From the NCBI GenBank assembly GCA_964556425.1, contig CAZKWC010000018.1, positions 1 to 49,446 on the forward strand: a stretch of 49,446 bases of DNA, read 5' to 3'. The notes beneath the pieces were generated by a model. The model made no database searches, had not been told where the DNA came from, and saw only the letters and a list, made by a program, of their open reading frames with translations. Below, one piece after another: positions 16,832-25,690 of the stretch (the first letter of the stretch is position 1; each line of letters starts with the position of its first letter). The DNA is from JALQUL01 sp964556425. GTDB taxonomy: Bacteria; Pseudomonadota; Gammaproteobacteria; Burkholderiales; Burkholderiaceae_C. A program made the translations under genes and the position numbers.

Positions 16832-16870
16832 AAACAAAAGCCCGGTGCAATTAAATTGAACCGGGCTTTT
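16832..16870 (-). terminator. Intrinsic terminator after rpmF
   Basis: AAAAGCCCGGT (16836-16846) pairs with ACCGGGCTTTT (16860-16870), with a small CAAT/ATTG stem within the loop. On the minus strand the 3' side continues as CTTTTGTTTG. The hairpin begins 18 bp after the rpmF stop. Confidence 0.88.
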
Positions 16871-16888
16871 TGACAAGTCAAAAACAGC

Positions 16889-17077
16889 TTATTCAGCAGC
16901 TTGTGCTTTGCTTTTTAATACTTGACGACCACGATAAAAGCCGTTTGGGCTAATGTGGTGACGCAGATGCACTTCGCCAGTGGTTGACTCAATTGCTGTA
17001 CCTGGGGCAGATAAAGCATAGTGGGAGCGGTGCATGCCGCGCTTAGAAGGTGATTTTTTATTCTGTTGGACGGCCAT
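16889..17077 (-). CDS. rpmF: 50S ribosomal protein L32
   Basis: Small basic protein of the large ribosomal subunit, 62 residues. The opening MAVQQNKKSPSKRGMHRSH and the HLRHHISPNGFYRGRQV segment are diagnostic. It is the cysteine-free (zinc-independent) form. The ATG at 17077 has a GGAG-type site (CAAGGAGCC) upstream. It is preceded by a 267-bp gap with hairpins and followed by an intrinsic terminator, so its expression looks separable from both yceD and plsX. Confidence 0.97.
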   Translation of the reverse strand: MAVQQNKKSPSKRGMHRSHYALSAPGTAIESTTGEVHLRHHISPNGFYRGRQVLKSKAQAAE

Positions 17078-17115
17078 TTTTGGCTCCTTGCGCTAACAAA
17101 TCGGATGGAATGAAA

Positions 17116-17169
17116 CTTTAGGCTTTGTCATCAAGAAAACTAAAAAAGTGTTTTCAAAACAGCCTAAAG
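17116..17169 (-). promoter_or_regulatory. Structured rpmF leader
   Basis: The 267-bp gap before rpmF holds nested inverted repeats: an outer CTTTAGGCT (17116-17124) with AGCCTAAAG (17161-17169), and an inner GAAAAC (17135-17140) with GTTTTC (17150-17155). It would fold in the rpmF mRNA leader 39-92 bases before the ATG. A second small stem, GTAGTT/AACTAC, is at 17226-17242. This resembles ribosomal-protein autoregulatory leaders in layout only; no known leader family was matched. Confidence 0.4.
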
Positions 17170-17344
17170 ATATGTTTTTACTTTACTTTTTTGGTTTATC
17201 TTTTCATTTCACTTTAGTTTACTAAGTAGTTTTAACAACTACCTAACTTTAAAATGATGAAAAGCCAAGTTCTGCGAAGCCCTCTATTGTATCAGTGATT
17301 GATTGACTCATCAAGAAATACATCAAAAAGCGCTAATTTTGAAC

Positions 17345-17896
17345 TCAAGATTTGGTTTTTAAACCTTGTAAAACACTAAATGGATTGGGTTTTTTCTCGG
17401 GTTCTGCAAAATTTTTGTCTAAAACTTCAGTTTTAAGCGGTTTTGGACAGGTGTCGTGAGTTGGCAACAAAGGTAAGGCCATTAAAACCTCATCTTCGAC
17501 TAACTCAAGAATATTAAAGTGTTGCGTAAAGGCCAAAACATCTTCAATCGACTCTTCATCTTCTAAATCTGCCTGTTCTTCAGTAGCGACAAATCGGTAA
17601 GAATGGTCAAAACTAATCGGAATACCCACAATATCAAGGCATCGCTGGCAAGTCATTGGAAAACACCCACGTAACTTGAGATGTAACCATACTTGAGGCG
17701 AACCATCAGGACCCTGCTCTAAGGTGCCAGCCACTGCCCATTGCACAAAATAATCCTCGTGATGACCCAATTCTGGTCGGGGTAGCTCTTGGCTTAAACG
17801 AGGAAAGACCTCTATGTCATGCATATCTTGCAACATGGCGCCTGCATTAGCAAAAGCCTGCAAGTCTAATTTTAGGGGATTGAATTCTTGACTCAT
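17345..17896 (-). CDS. yceD: YceD family protein (DUF177), rRNA accumulation protein
   Basis: Protein of 183 residues of the DUF177/YceD family, linked in E. coli to 23S rRNA accumulation and almost always encoded before rpmF. The family cysteine motif is present as CFPMTCQRCLD (about residues 104-114). The middle is rich in acidic residues. The ATG at 17896 is followed by SQEFNPLKLD. It is divergent from the maf gene, with 97 bp between, and is separated from rpmF by an unusually long 267-bp gap. Confidence 0.88.
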   Translation of the reverse strand: MSQEFNPLKLDLQAFANAGAMLQDMHDIEVFPRLSQELPRPELGHHEDYFVQWAVAGTLEQGPDGSPQVWLHLKLRGCFPMTCQRCLDIVGIPISFDHSYRFVATEEQADLEDEESIEDVLAFTQHFNILELVEDEVLMALPLLPTHDTCPKPLKTEVLDKNFAEPEKKPNPFSVLQGLKTKS

Positions 17897-17993
17897 ATAA
17901 AAATAAGGTGGGTGAAAATAATTTTTTTGCGAATATTTCTACAATTATTTGTTGATTATCGCAGTTGAAGCAATGAAATGGCACAATTATCGG

Positions 17994-18614
17994 ATGAATA
18001 CACAGAACTTAACTCCAGCGCAGCCCGCGACACCCAAAAGAGACTTAATTTTAGGCTCAACCTCTATTTATCGCCGAGAACTACTGAGTCGCTTAAGAAT
18101 TCCTTTTGAAGTGGCTTCGCCGCAAGTCGATGAAACCGCTCTTCCTAACGAAACACCACAAGCGCTCGCACAACGCTTGGCTTTAGCCAAAGCCATGGCG
18201 GTGGCGCAGCGTTTTCCAACTGCAGTGGTGATTGGCTCTGATCAAGTCGCTCAATTGGGCGAAAGCGCTTTAGGTAAACCAGGGAACCATAGCAACGCGG
18301 TGGCACAACTCACTCGAATGAGTGGTCAAACTGTTATATTTCAAACTGCCCTAGCGGTAGTTTGCCTAGAAACTGGATTTGTCGGTCAAGACATTGCACA
18401 AGTAAAAGTGCAATTTCGACATTTAAGCCCGACTCAAATCGAAAACTATTTACAGGCCGAACAACCCTACGATTGTGCGGGCAGTGCCAAAAGTGAAGGA
18501 CTTGGAATTGCCTTATTGGAAAAAATTGATAATGATGACCCAACCGCTTTAATTGGTTTACCGTTAATTAGAGTTTGCCACTTAATTAGCCAAGCAGGAA
18601 TCGTTTTATTATGA
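17994..18614 (+). CDS. yceF: Maf-like nucleotide pyrophosphatase, YceF type
   Basis: Cytosolic Maf-superfamily pyrophosphatase. YceF-type members hydrolyse m7GTP, cleaning modified nucleotides. From ATG 17994 it has 206 residues with the opening LILGSTSIYRRELLSRL motif at about 18-34, GSDQVAQLGE at about 81-90, and CAGSAKSEGLGIALLEKIDNDDPTALIGLPL near the end, the YceF-type signature. The start is uncertain: ATG 17973 is also in frame with a GAAG upstream, and residues before LILGSTS are not conserved. Its TGA overlaps the next ATG by 4 bases. Confidence 0.88.
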   Translation: MNTQNLTPAQPATPKRDLILGSTSIYRRELLSRLRIPFEVASPQVDETALPNETPQALAQRLALAKAMAVAQRFPTAVVIGSDQVAQLGESALGKPGNHSNAVAQLTRMSGQTVIFQTALAVVCLETGFVGQDIAQVKVQFRHLSPTQIENYLQAEQPYDCAGSAKSEGLGIALLEKIDNDDPTALIGLPLIRVCHLISQAGIVLL

Positions 18615-19405
18615 ACAATCAATCGCTTAGCTCAACAAAAGGTTGCCTTTATTTAGTGCCTACACCTCTCGATTTTGGCTGTGAGGATTTAACTCCGATT
18701 CAAGAAGTCATGCCACTAGGCAGTTTGCAAATTGCCAGCCAATTGCAATATTGGATTACTGAGAATGCCAAATCTACCCGCGCATTTCTCAATCGAGTTC
18801 ATCCTATTTGCCCTCTCCAATCGGCCTTGCAAGAGTTAAATATACAAGTCCTACCACGTGCAGTTCACAAACAAGGTGATCACACCTCGGCACAAACGGA
18901 TCAAAAAGCCACACTTGAATTATTAAAACCTGCTTTAGCTGGCCACAATGTGGGTTTATGTAGTGAAGCAGGAATGCCTGCCATTGCAGACCCTGGCTCG
19001 TCTTTTGTTCGCTTAGCGCATGATTTAGGTATTGAAGTTAAGCCATTGGTTGGCCCCATTTCACTGATGTTAGCATTAGCGGCTAGTGGGCTCAACGGAC
19101 AAAATTTTGCATTTGTAGGCTATTTACCAGTGCCAGCGGCCGATAGACTCAAAAGAATGGAGGGTTTACAAAATTTAGCCCTGCAAACGGGTCAAACTCA
19201 AATTGTGATCGAGACACCCTATCGCAATGAAGCTCTGATGCAAGCCTTTATTCAAAAACTCAAACCCAATATCCGCTTGTCAATTAGCAGTGGCTTGACG
19301 CTCAGCAGCATGAAAACTACCAGTCAATTAATTTCGCAGTGGAGGCAATTACCCAAGGTAAAAGCATCTGAATTACCTACTGTTTTTTGTTTTGGACCTG
19401 GCTAA
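18611..19405 (+). CDS. SAM-dependent methyltransferase, RsmI/tetrapyrrole methylase fold
   Basis: Protein of 264 residues with the two-domain tetrapyrrole-methylase fold. GCLYLVPTPL (about residues 11-20) is the first strand, and GHNVGLCSEAGMPAIADPGSSFVRLAHDLGIEVKPLVGPISLMLALAASGLNGQNFAFVGYLP (about 112-174) matches the RsmI SAM-binding region. It lacks the GNxxDI motif expected at the first loop of true RsmI; the loop reads LDFGCEDLTPIQEVMP. I take it as the RsmI paralogue commonly found after maf in Burkholderiales, with unknown target. The ATG overlaps the maf stop by 4 bases. Confidence 0.8.
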   Translation: MNNQSLSSTKGCLYLVPTPLDFGCEDLTPIQEVMPLGSLQIASQLQYWITENAKSTRAFLNRVHPICPLQSALQELNIQVLPRAVHKQGDHTSAQTDQKATLELLKPALAGHNVGLCSEAGMPAIADPGSSFVRLAHDLGIEVKPLVGPISLMLALAASGLNGQNFAFVGYLPVPAADRLKRMEGLQNLALQTGQTQIVIETPYRNEALMQAFIQKLKPNIRLSISSGLTLSSMKTTSQLISQWRQLPKVKASELPTVFCFGPG

Positions 19406-19407
19406 AT

Positions 19408-19436
19408 AAAAAAAGAGTTCTTCAAGAACTCTTTTT
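19408..19436. terminator. Bidirectional terminator between methyltransferase and S49 peptidase genes
   Basis: A perfect inverted repeat, AAAAAGAGTTCTT (19410-19422) and AAGAACTCTTTTT (19424-19436), with T-runs on both strands, between two convergent genes. Confidence 0.9.
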
Positions 19437-19451
19437 GAACATCTTTTAAAA

Positions 19452-20654
19452 TTATTTAATTTCTATGGTTTTAGCATTCATGGCTTTCACCATACCCTCT
19501 CCAATAGAGGCTCCAAACCGTTTAGCAAGCCTTTCAGCGACATTTTCTTTACGGGTGTAATCAATAATATCTTTGGCTTTTACCACTTCACGGGCGACAT
19601 AATCAATATTACCCAAGTGGTCGGCTAAACCCATTTGAATCGCTTGTTCACCGGTCCAAAATAAACCACTAAAAGTTTCGGGGGTTTCTTTTAAGCGAGC
19701 GCCACGACCTTTTCTCACTACCTCAATAAATTGCTGATGAATTTGGCCCAACATTTGCTGGGCAAATGCTTTTTGATCAGGGTTTTGTGGGCTAAATGGA
19801 TCAAGCATACCTTTGTTATCACCGGCTGTTAATAATCGGCGCTCCACACCTAATTTACCCATTAAACCAGTAAAGCCAAAACCATCCATTAAGACACCAA
19901 TAGAGCCCACTACACTGGCTTTATCGACATAGATTTGATCTGCAGCCGAGGCAATGTAATAAGCTGCAGAAGCACAAGTTTCCTCTACTACTGCATAGAT
20001 TGGCTTTTTATGAATCGCTTTTAAACGATAAATTTCATCATTGATAATGCCCGCTTGTACAGGGCTACCACCGGGAGAATTAATTAATAACACCACTGCT
20101 TTGGTAGAGGGGTCTTCGAGCGCCGCTTTTAAGGCCTCCACTACATGCAAGGCGCTTGCATCTACACCATCAGAAATTTCGCCTTTAATTTGAACAACTG
20201 CTGTATGAGGAGTACCTGTCGTCGTGCTACCTTGTTCATCGGTAAAACTCAGCCAGACGAAGGCAACTACCAATAACAACCAAGAGAAGCGGAAAAACAA
20301 ATTCCAACGGTGTTTTCGCTTTTGATCGGCCATCATCATATTGGCCACCCTCTCAATTTGAGTGACACATAAATTGAGCGGCTGAGACTCAAGAGTAGCG
20401 GCCGCATTTTTTTCGATAGGGCGACTTGTTTCAACTGATTGGCTAGCTATTTTCTTGCTCGATTCAGGAGCTGATGAAGCTAAAGCTTCTGCGCCTTGAG
20501 TAGAATTGTTAAGTGAAACAGTAGTCTGTGCCTTTTCCGTCTTATCTGACTGCTCTACATTGAGAGGATTTTGAGCCGCAGCAAGCTCTGGATGGGAGTC
20601 TAAATTATTAATATTTGACTCAGCTGAGGTGCGGTTCGAGGTTGATTCGATCAT
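19452..20654 (-). CDS. sppA: S49-family signal peptide peptidase (SppA-like)
   Basis: Membrane-anchored serine protease of about 400 residues that degrades signal peptides and membrane fragments. The first ~100 residues are a low-complexity Ser/Ala/Asn/Gln stretch. One transmembrane helix follows (about 116-136), then the periplasmic protease domain. Visible motifs are INSPGGSPVQAG, the nucleophile region EETCASAAYYIASAAD and the lysine of YVDKASVVGSIGV. I chose ATG 20654, after the Rieske gene ends; a longer frame from 20720 would overlap that gene. AAGAG lies about 9 bases upstream. Confidence 0.88.
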   Translation of the reverse strand: MIESTSNRTSAESNINNLDSHPELAAAQNPLNVEQSDKTEKAQTTVSLNNSTQGAEALASSAPESSKKIASQSVETSRPIEKNAAATLESQPLNLCVTQIERVANMMMADQKRKHRWNLFFRFSWLLLVVAFVWLSFTDEQGSTTTGTPHTAVVQIKGEISDGVDASALHVVEALKAALEDPSTKAVVLLINSPGGSPVQAGIINDEIYRLKAIHKKPIYAVVEETCASAAYYIASAADQIYVDKASVVGSIGVLMDGFGFTGLMGKLGVERRLLTAGDNKGMLDPFSPQNPDQKAFAQQMLGQIHQQFIEVVRKGRGARLKETPETFSGLFWTGEQAIQMGLADHLGNIDYVAREVVKAKDIIDYTRKENVAERLAKRFGASIGEGMVKAMNAKTIEIK

Positions 20655-20667
20655 AATTGAGTGCTCT

Positions 20668-21069
20668 TTAAAATTCGACTGGTTTTGTATTGTAGGCGGT
20701 ATGCCAGTAAACCACGCCATCTTGCTCTGAAAGTTGTATTTTTATAAGTCCACCTTTACATGGGCCTCCTACACACTCGCCAGTCTCAGGCTCGTATGCA
20801 GCACCATGAGTGGCACATAATAACCAACGTCCTGAATCATCAAAAAATCGGTCGGGCTGATAATCCATCTCCATAGCCACATGGGTGCAACGATTTAAAT
20901 AGGCTTGGACTTGCCCCTCAAATCGAATCGCAAAAGCACGACAAGTTTGTCCGGCATAAACCAAATCAAATGGAACCGCTAACGAGGCCTCTTGCAAATC
21001 TGTGCTATTGCATAAAGCAATTTTTTCTTCCGGTTGAGCTGCAGAGTTAAAATAAATAGGACTTTCCAT
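20668..21069 (-). CDS. Rieske [2Fe-2S] domain protein
   Basis: Small soluble Rieske ferredoxin-like protein of 133 residues. The cluster ligands are C61 and H63 (CTH) and C85 and H88 (CATH), followed by the expected YEPETGECVGGPCKGG loop. It probably acts as an electron carrier or redox sensor; the partner is not identified here. In many Burkholderiales it lies between a HAD phosphatase and an S49 peptidase gene, as here (31 bp and 13 bp gaps). Confidence 0.9.
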   Translation of the reverse strand: MESPIYFNSAAQPEEKIALCNSTDLQEASLAVPFDLVYAGQTCRAFAIRFEGQVQAYLNRCTHVAMEMDYQPDRFFDDSGRWLLCATHGAAYEPETGECVGGPCKGGLIKIQLSEQDGVVYWHTAYNTKPVEF

Positions 21070-21100
21070 GACGTTAACTAGGCCTTTTAAAAATAGGTTT

Positions 21101-21784
21101 TTAACAGTTTTGCGATAGCCATAAATGTAACTCTTTGGCTGAATGTACCACGGCTAAAGGTTCACAACGGTGAAGTTGTTGTGACGCATGGGCGCCATAA
21201 CTCACACCTAAACTAGGACACCCTGCATTCATGGCCATTTGTAAATCATGACTGGTATCACCAATCATGAGGGTTCGACTTGGATCAACATTCAACTCCT
21301 CTATTAACTCCAAAAGCATTCTAGGCGAGGGTTTACCCTCTGTTTGATCCGCTGTCCGACTGGCATTGAATAAACCATGCAAGGGCAAAGTAGATAAAAC
21401 ATGATCTAATCCTTTGCGACTTTTCCCTGTTGCAATGGCCAATAAAAACTCTTTTTGGCGCAAATCGTTGAGTAACTCTAGTACCCCATCAAACAAATGA
21501 AGATCGTGCGAATAAACATCATAATGATGCATATAGCGCTGACTTAATTCTGGGTAATGTTCTGGCTTTATTTCAGGCGCAGCCAAACGCAATGCATGGG
21601 CTAATCCCAAACCAATAACATAAGAGGCTTTTTCATCGCTAGGAGGCTCAAAGCCTAAATCCGCAACCGCCAACTGTATGGATTTTGAAATCAAAGCAGT
21701 CGAATCAAAAAGTGTTCCATCCCAATCAAAAACAATCAGGTCGAACTTACGTGACAGACGTTTAGGGTCTTGCTCAATTAACAT
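21101..21784 (-). CDS. HAD-IA family phosphatase, phosphoglycolate phosphatase-like
   Basis: Cytosolic phosphatase of 227 residues. Motif I is FDWDGTLFDS with nucleophile D20 and acid D22. Motif II is AIATGK (about 117-122), and motif IV is LMIGDTSHDLQMA (about 177-189) following a KPSPRML lysine segment. The helical cap fits the Gph/PpaX subclass. In related genomes it follows rluC; here an alpha/beta hydrolase gene on the opposite strand lies upstream. The true substrate may be phosphoglycolate, pyrophosphate or a nucleotide. Confidence 0.88.
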   Translation of the reverse strand: MLIEQDPKRLSRKFDLIVFDWDGTLFDSTALISKSIQLAVADLGFEPPSDEKASYVIGLGLAHALRLAAPEIKPEHYPELSQRYMHHYDVYSHDLHLFDGVLELLNDLRQKEFLLAIATGKSRKGLDHVLSTLPLHGLFNASRTADQTEGKPSPRMLLELIEELNVDPSRTLMIGDTSHDLQMAMNAGCPSLGVSYGAHASQQLHRCEPLAVVHSAKELHLWLSQNC

Positions 21785-21841
21785 CGCTTTAGCTCTTTCA
21801 TTTTTTCAATAATTGCATTGTAAATAAGCAATAGGAAAATC

Positions 21842-22771
21842 ATGCACACTCTTCATCAATACTTTATAAACGTTGCACCAGAGGTGAAATTACATGTCCA
21901 CGAAGCAGGCCCTAAAGACGGTAAAATTTTGCTTTTTTTGCATGGTTTTCCAGAAGCCGCTTTTATTTGGGACGAAGTATTAGTGCACTTCGCACGCTTG
22001 GGTTATCGAGCGATTGCTCCCAACCTAAGAGGATTTGAACAATCAAGTGCACCTCGTGCACCTGAAATGTACCGCAGTCAACATCTTTGTGCAGATTTAC
22101 GGGAATTGATTGCTCAAATTAGTAGTGACGGTAAAATTCATACTTTAATTGCTCATGATTGGGGTGGTGCGGTGGCTTGGGCTTTGGCCAATCAGTCGCC
22201 CAATTTAATAGATAAATTGTGCATTATTAATTCGCCTCATCCGGCCACATTTTTAAGAGAATTACAACACAATACCGAACAAATTGAGGCCAGCCAATAC
22301 ATGAATTTCTTGGCAAAGCCTGAGGCAGCACAGCTTCTTGCAGAAAACAACTTCGCCAGACTTTGGCCTTTTTTTAGAACAAGGCATGGGCTTGATTTGC
22401 AAGCTACCAACTCATCACATGATCCACTTTGGCTCACCCCAGAACTCAAGGAAAAATACCAGCAAGTTTGGTCAATGGGTTTACATGGTGGATGTAATTA
22501 TTATCAAGCCTCACCTTTAAAACCCAGTATGGCAGGCTCTGGACAGGCACTAAGCCTAGAAATTCCTCTCGAGCGAGTGACTATTTCAGTACCTACCCTC
22601 GTATTATGGGGAATGAATGATGTGGCTTTGTTACCTAGTTTATTGGTGGGCCTAGAGCAATATATTAATCAACTTGAAATTAGAAGACTACCCGAAGGAA
22701 GCCATTGGTTAATTCATGAGCAACCCGATTGGGTTTGCGAATGTTTAACTCAATTCATAGAGCCCGCATAA
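21842..22771 (+). CDS. Alpha/beta hydrolase, epoxide hydrolase-like
   Basis: Soluble hydrolase of 309 residues. The oxyanion-hole motif HGFPE is at 34-38. The nucleophile elbow HDWGG places aspartate D106 as nucleophile, as in epoxide hydrolases and haloalkane dehalogenases rather than esterases. The catalytic histidine is in EGSHWLIHEQP (about residue 288). AGGA lies seven bases before the ATG. It stands alone and is divergent from the HAD gene. The natural substrate is unknown. Confidence 0.85.
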   Translation: MHTLHQYFINVAPEVKLHVHEAGPKDGKILLFLHGFPEAAFIWDEVLVHFARLGYRAIAPNLRGFEQSSAPRAPEMYRSQHLCADLRELIAQISSDGKIHTLIAHDWGGAVAWALANQSPNLIDKLCIINSPHPATFLRELQHNTEQIEASQYMNFLAKPEAAQLLAENNFARLWPFFRTRHGLDLQATNSSHDPLWLTPELKEKYQQVWSMGLHGGCNYYQASPLKPSMAGSGQALSLEIPLERVTISVPTLVLWGMNDVALLPSLLVGLEQYINQLEIRRLPEGSHWLIHEQPDWVCECLTQFIEPA

Positions 22772-22948
22772 TACTTTTATTGGGCTTCACCAATTGCCTT
22801 AATTAATGTATTTTAGATGAGTGTTAGTTGATTTTTTAAACACTAGAGTTAATAGTTTTTTCAACTTTACCCTTTTGTGGATCTCAATTTGCCACTCATT
22901 TATTGCAATCTACTAAAGCCTAATTATCTTTTGTAAAATAGCGGCACT

Positions 22949-23614
22949 ATGCCCTTTATTAGCTCCACCTTTATTAACCTATCCAATACTCAAACCCTAA
23001 TTGAGGTAGTGGCAACTATTGCCTTTGCTCTTTCAGGCCTGTTAACGGCAGCACAAAAAAAACTAGATGCAGTAGGGGTCTGTGTGGTAGCTGGTATTAC
23101 TGCATTTGGTGGTGGCACCTTACGGGACTTGCTACTTGATAGAAGGCCATTTTTTTGGATTGAGCACGCCACATGGCTTTGGCTACTTTTGGCACTTTGT
23201 ATAAGTGCCATGCTTTTTTTACGACAATCCCATTTTTCCAGTACCGAAAAAGCAATTCTTTGGCCTGATGCTTTAGGTTTAGGTTTGTTTTCTGCCTCTG
23301 GTACACAAATAGCCCTTGATATGGGGAATGGATATATGGTGTCGGTTTTAATGGGCATGATTACGGCTGTTTTTGGAGGTGTGATTCGAGATATTGTCTG
23401 CAACGACATACCCAAAGCATTTCAAGATCATAGGCCTTATGCAGTATGCGGGTTTTGTGGTGGCTGGGTATTAATACTTTGCCAAAACTGGCAACTTAGC
23501 CAAGAGTGGTGTTTATTTTTGGCGGCCTTTAGCGCTAGTTTTTTACGTTTGTTAGCCGTGTATTTCAATTACCGTTTACCCGTTTGGCAATTAGATGACA
23601 ATAAAAACTCTTGA
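22949..23614 (+). CDS. TRIC-type cation channel family protein (UPF0126, YicG-like)
   Basis: Inner-membrane protein of 221 residues with six to seven hydrophobic segments in two repeats. Each repeat has the family glycine motif: AFGGGTLRDLLLDRRPFFWI (about 52-71) and FGGVIRDIVCNDIP (about 141-154). Bacterial members have been characterised as trimeric intracellular cation channel homologues. It is monocistronic by layout. The 177-bp gap before it shows nothing clear. Confidence 0.88.
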   Translation: MPFISSTFINLSNTQTLIEVVATIAFALSGLLTAAQKKLDAVGVCVVAGITAFGGGTLRDLLLDRRPFFWIEHATWLWLLLALCISAMLFLRQSHFSSTEKAILWPDALGLGLFSASGTQIALDMGNGYMVSVLMGMITAVFGGVIRDIVCNDIPKAFQDHRPYAVCGFCGGWVLILCQNWQLSQEWCLFLAAFSASFLRLLAVYFNYRLPVWQLDDNKNS

Positions 23615-23885
23615 CTCAAATAAGCTAATGGTTGCCCTTCACAACTCATCTTTCGGTGCACCGACTTAAAAAGCTGCTACCGCTAACTCTTTTCACTTCA
23701 CAGTCCAAGCGTCTTTCTCAATCTTCCTGCTAGTTCATTCTAATACTTGCTAATACTATCTCTTAGGATTGATGTTGCAATTTCTTAGAAAATAGATCTG
23801 TTGCTTATTAAATTTATTTAAGCAAAGTCAAACTAATTAGGTAAATTTAGCCTAAAGTAAATGAGTTACTATTTACCCCACTATT
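23615..23885. other. Intergenic region, nothing recognised
   Basis: These 271 bases between the TRIC-type gene and the ABC exporter are AT-rich. I see no gene, no strong hairpin and no clear promoter. No good ribosome-binding site precedes the exporter ATG. Confidence 0.5.
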
Positions 23886-25688
23886 ATGCAGATTTCGTCC
23901 GACCCTGTTATTCTTAAAAAAAGTTCTCCACGTTCTATTTCTGGTCTAATTCCTTTTTTAAAGCCCTACCAAACTCAAATTTGGATTGCACTCGTATTTT
24001 TAATATTGGCTGCTATGGCCACACTGGCCTTTCCTTTTGCACTACGCCAATTGGTTGATCAAGGTCTAGTAAGTAGTCAGCCTGGTAGCCAAGCCATGGC
24101 CTTGCAAAATCATTTTTTAGCTTTATTTGCTGTAGCCTGTGCATTGGGTATTTTTAGTGCGGCTAGGTTTTATATGGTGAGCTGGTTGGGAGAGCGTGTC
24201 ACAGCCGATTTACGCAATGCCATTTATAACCATACATTGCAACAAAGTCCTGAGTTTTTCGAGACCACCCAAACAGGTGAAGTGTTATCTCGTTTGTCGG
24301 CAGATATCACTTTGGTGCAAACGGTAGTAGGTTCCTCTTTATCTATGGGTTTGCGAAATGCAGTAATGGGAATAGGCGCTCTTAGCATATTAATTTGGAC
24401 ACATCCAGTGCTAATGCTGCAAGTCTTTTTGGGTATTGTGCTGGTTATATTCCCCACTATGTGGATGGGTAGAAGAGTCAGAAAACTATCTCGTTCTAGT
24501 CAAGACAAAATTGCCGACTCAAGTGCGATTGCGGCTGAGATTTTAAATGCCATTCCAGTAGTGCAAAGTTACACTGCCGAGCGCCGTGAAAGTGAACGCT
24601 TCAATGACTCTACACAAACAGCTTTTGCCACTGCAACGCAGCGCAGCAGAGCACGTGCTTTTTTAGTGGCATTTATTATTATTGCTACTAGTGCAGGTAT
24701 GTTGTGGGGCTTGTATCAAGGCACTCAAGCCGTAATTGCCGGCACAATGACAGCAGGTTTATTAGGCCAGACCGTTGTCTATGTCATTATCTTAGCGGGT
24801 GCATTTGCGGTATTAGGTGAAACCTATGGTGACCTTTTAAGGGCTGCAGGAGCTACTGAAAGGTTAATGGAATTATTAGATGCAAAATCTCCTATTCAAT
24901 CGCCTGTCAAACCGCAAAAAATTGTAAAACCAATGGCCGGAAGCCAAATTGAATTTTGTGATATAGAGTTTAACTATCCCTCTAGGCCTCTTACCAAAGC
25001 CCTTGAAGGTTTTACCCTTGACGTTAAAGCAGGAGAAACGATTGCTTTAGTAGGCTCTAGTGGTGCAGGTAAAACTACCGTATTTCAACTAATGCTGAGA
25101 TTTTATGATGCGCAAAAAGGCGAAATTTATTTAGATGGGCAATCCATTAAAGATGTGTCACTACAAGAGTTACGCAAAAAAATTGGCATAGTGCCACAAG
25201 ACGCAGTAATATTTTCAAGTAGCGCACTAGAAAATATTCGTTATGGCAATGCCAATGCCACCGATGAAGAAGTATTTGCTGCAGCCAAAGCAGCTTTTGC
25301 GGATGAATTTATCCTAGCACTACCAGAAGGTTACCACACCTTTTTAGGTGAGCGTGGAGTGCGTTTATCGGGCGGTCAAAAACAAAGGATTTCTATTGCA
25401 AGAGCCATCTTAAAAAACCCACCGTTATTATTGTTAGATGAGGCTACCAGTGCATTAGACGCAGAAAGCGAACGTATGGTACAAGCCGCCCTTGAAACAG
25501 CGATGCGGGGCCGTACTACTTTAGTTATTGCGCATAGATTAGCCACTATTCAAAAAGCAAATAGGATTTTAGTGTTAGAACATGGCAAAATTGTAGAACA
25601 AGGAACGCATACTAGTTTAGTCGAGTTAGGCGGCACCTACTCCCGATTAGCAGCCTTACAATTTGACTTAAAAACCTCAAACGTATAA
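23886..25688 (+). CDS. MsbA-like ABC exporter, fused permease-ATPase
   Basis: Half-transporter of 600 residues that should work as a homodimer exporting lipids, drugs or other hydrophobic substrates. Six transmembrane helices occupy about residues 30-310. The nucleotide-binding domain has Walker A GSSGAGKTT (near residue 395), signature LSGGQKQR, Walker B LLLLDEATSALD and H-loop IAHRLAT. The AxTAERRESERF coupling region before the fifth helix is typical. The ATG lacks a clear ribosome-binding site, so the start is less sure than the identity. It could be a second MsbA-type flippase or a multidrug exporter. Confidence 0.88.
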   Translation: MQISSDPVILKKSSPRSISGLIPFLKPYQTQIWIALVFLILAAMATLAFPFALRQLVDQGLVSSQPGSQAMALQNHFLALFAVACALGIFSAARFYMVSWLGERVTADLRNAIYNHTLQQSPEFFETTQTGEVLSRLSADITLVQTVVGSSLSMGLRNAVMGIGALSILIWTHPVLMLQVFLGIVLVIFPTMWMGRRVRKLSRSSQDKIADSSAIAAEILNAIPVVQSYTAERRESERFNDSTQTAFATATQRSRARAFLVAFIIIATSAGMLWGLYQGTQAVIAGTMTAGLLGQTVVYVIILAGAFAVLGETYGDLLRAAGATERLMELLDAKSPIQSPVKPQKIVKPMAGSQIEFCDIEFNYPSRPLTKALEGFTLDVKAGETIALVGSSGAGKTTVFQLMLRFYDAQKGEIYLDGQSIKDVSLQELRKKIGIVPQDAVIFSSSALENIRYGNANATDEEVFAAAKAAFADEFILALPEGYHTFLGERGVRLSGGQKQRISIARAILKNPPLLLLDEATSALDAESERMVQAALETAMRGRTTLVIAHRLATIQKANRILVLEHGKIVEQGTHTSLVELGGTYSRLAALQFDLKTSNV

Positions 25689-25690
25689 GC

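Noticed and set aside
17226..17722. GTAGTT...AACTAC repeats at 17226, 29254 and 37708 as a dispersed repeat family
   Set aside because: Only six bases match in each arm and contexts differ (leader, intergenic, terminator); too short to claim a repeat family.
20655..20720. Longer start for the S49 peptidase
   Set aside because: It would overlap the Rieske gene by 53 bp; ATG 20654 lies cleanly after that gene.
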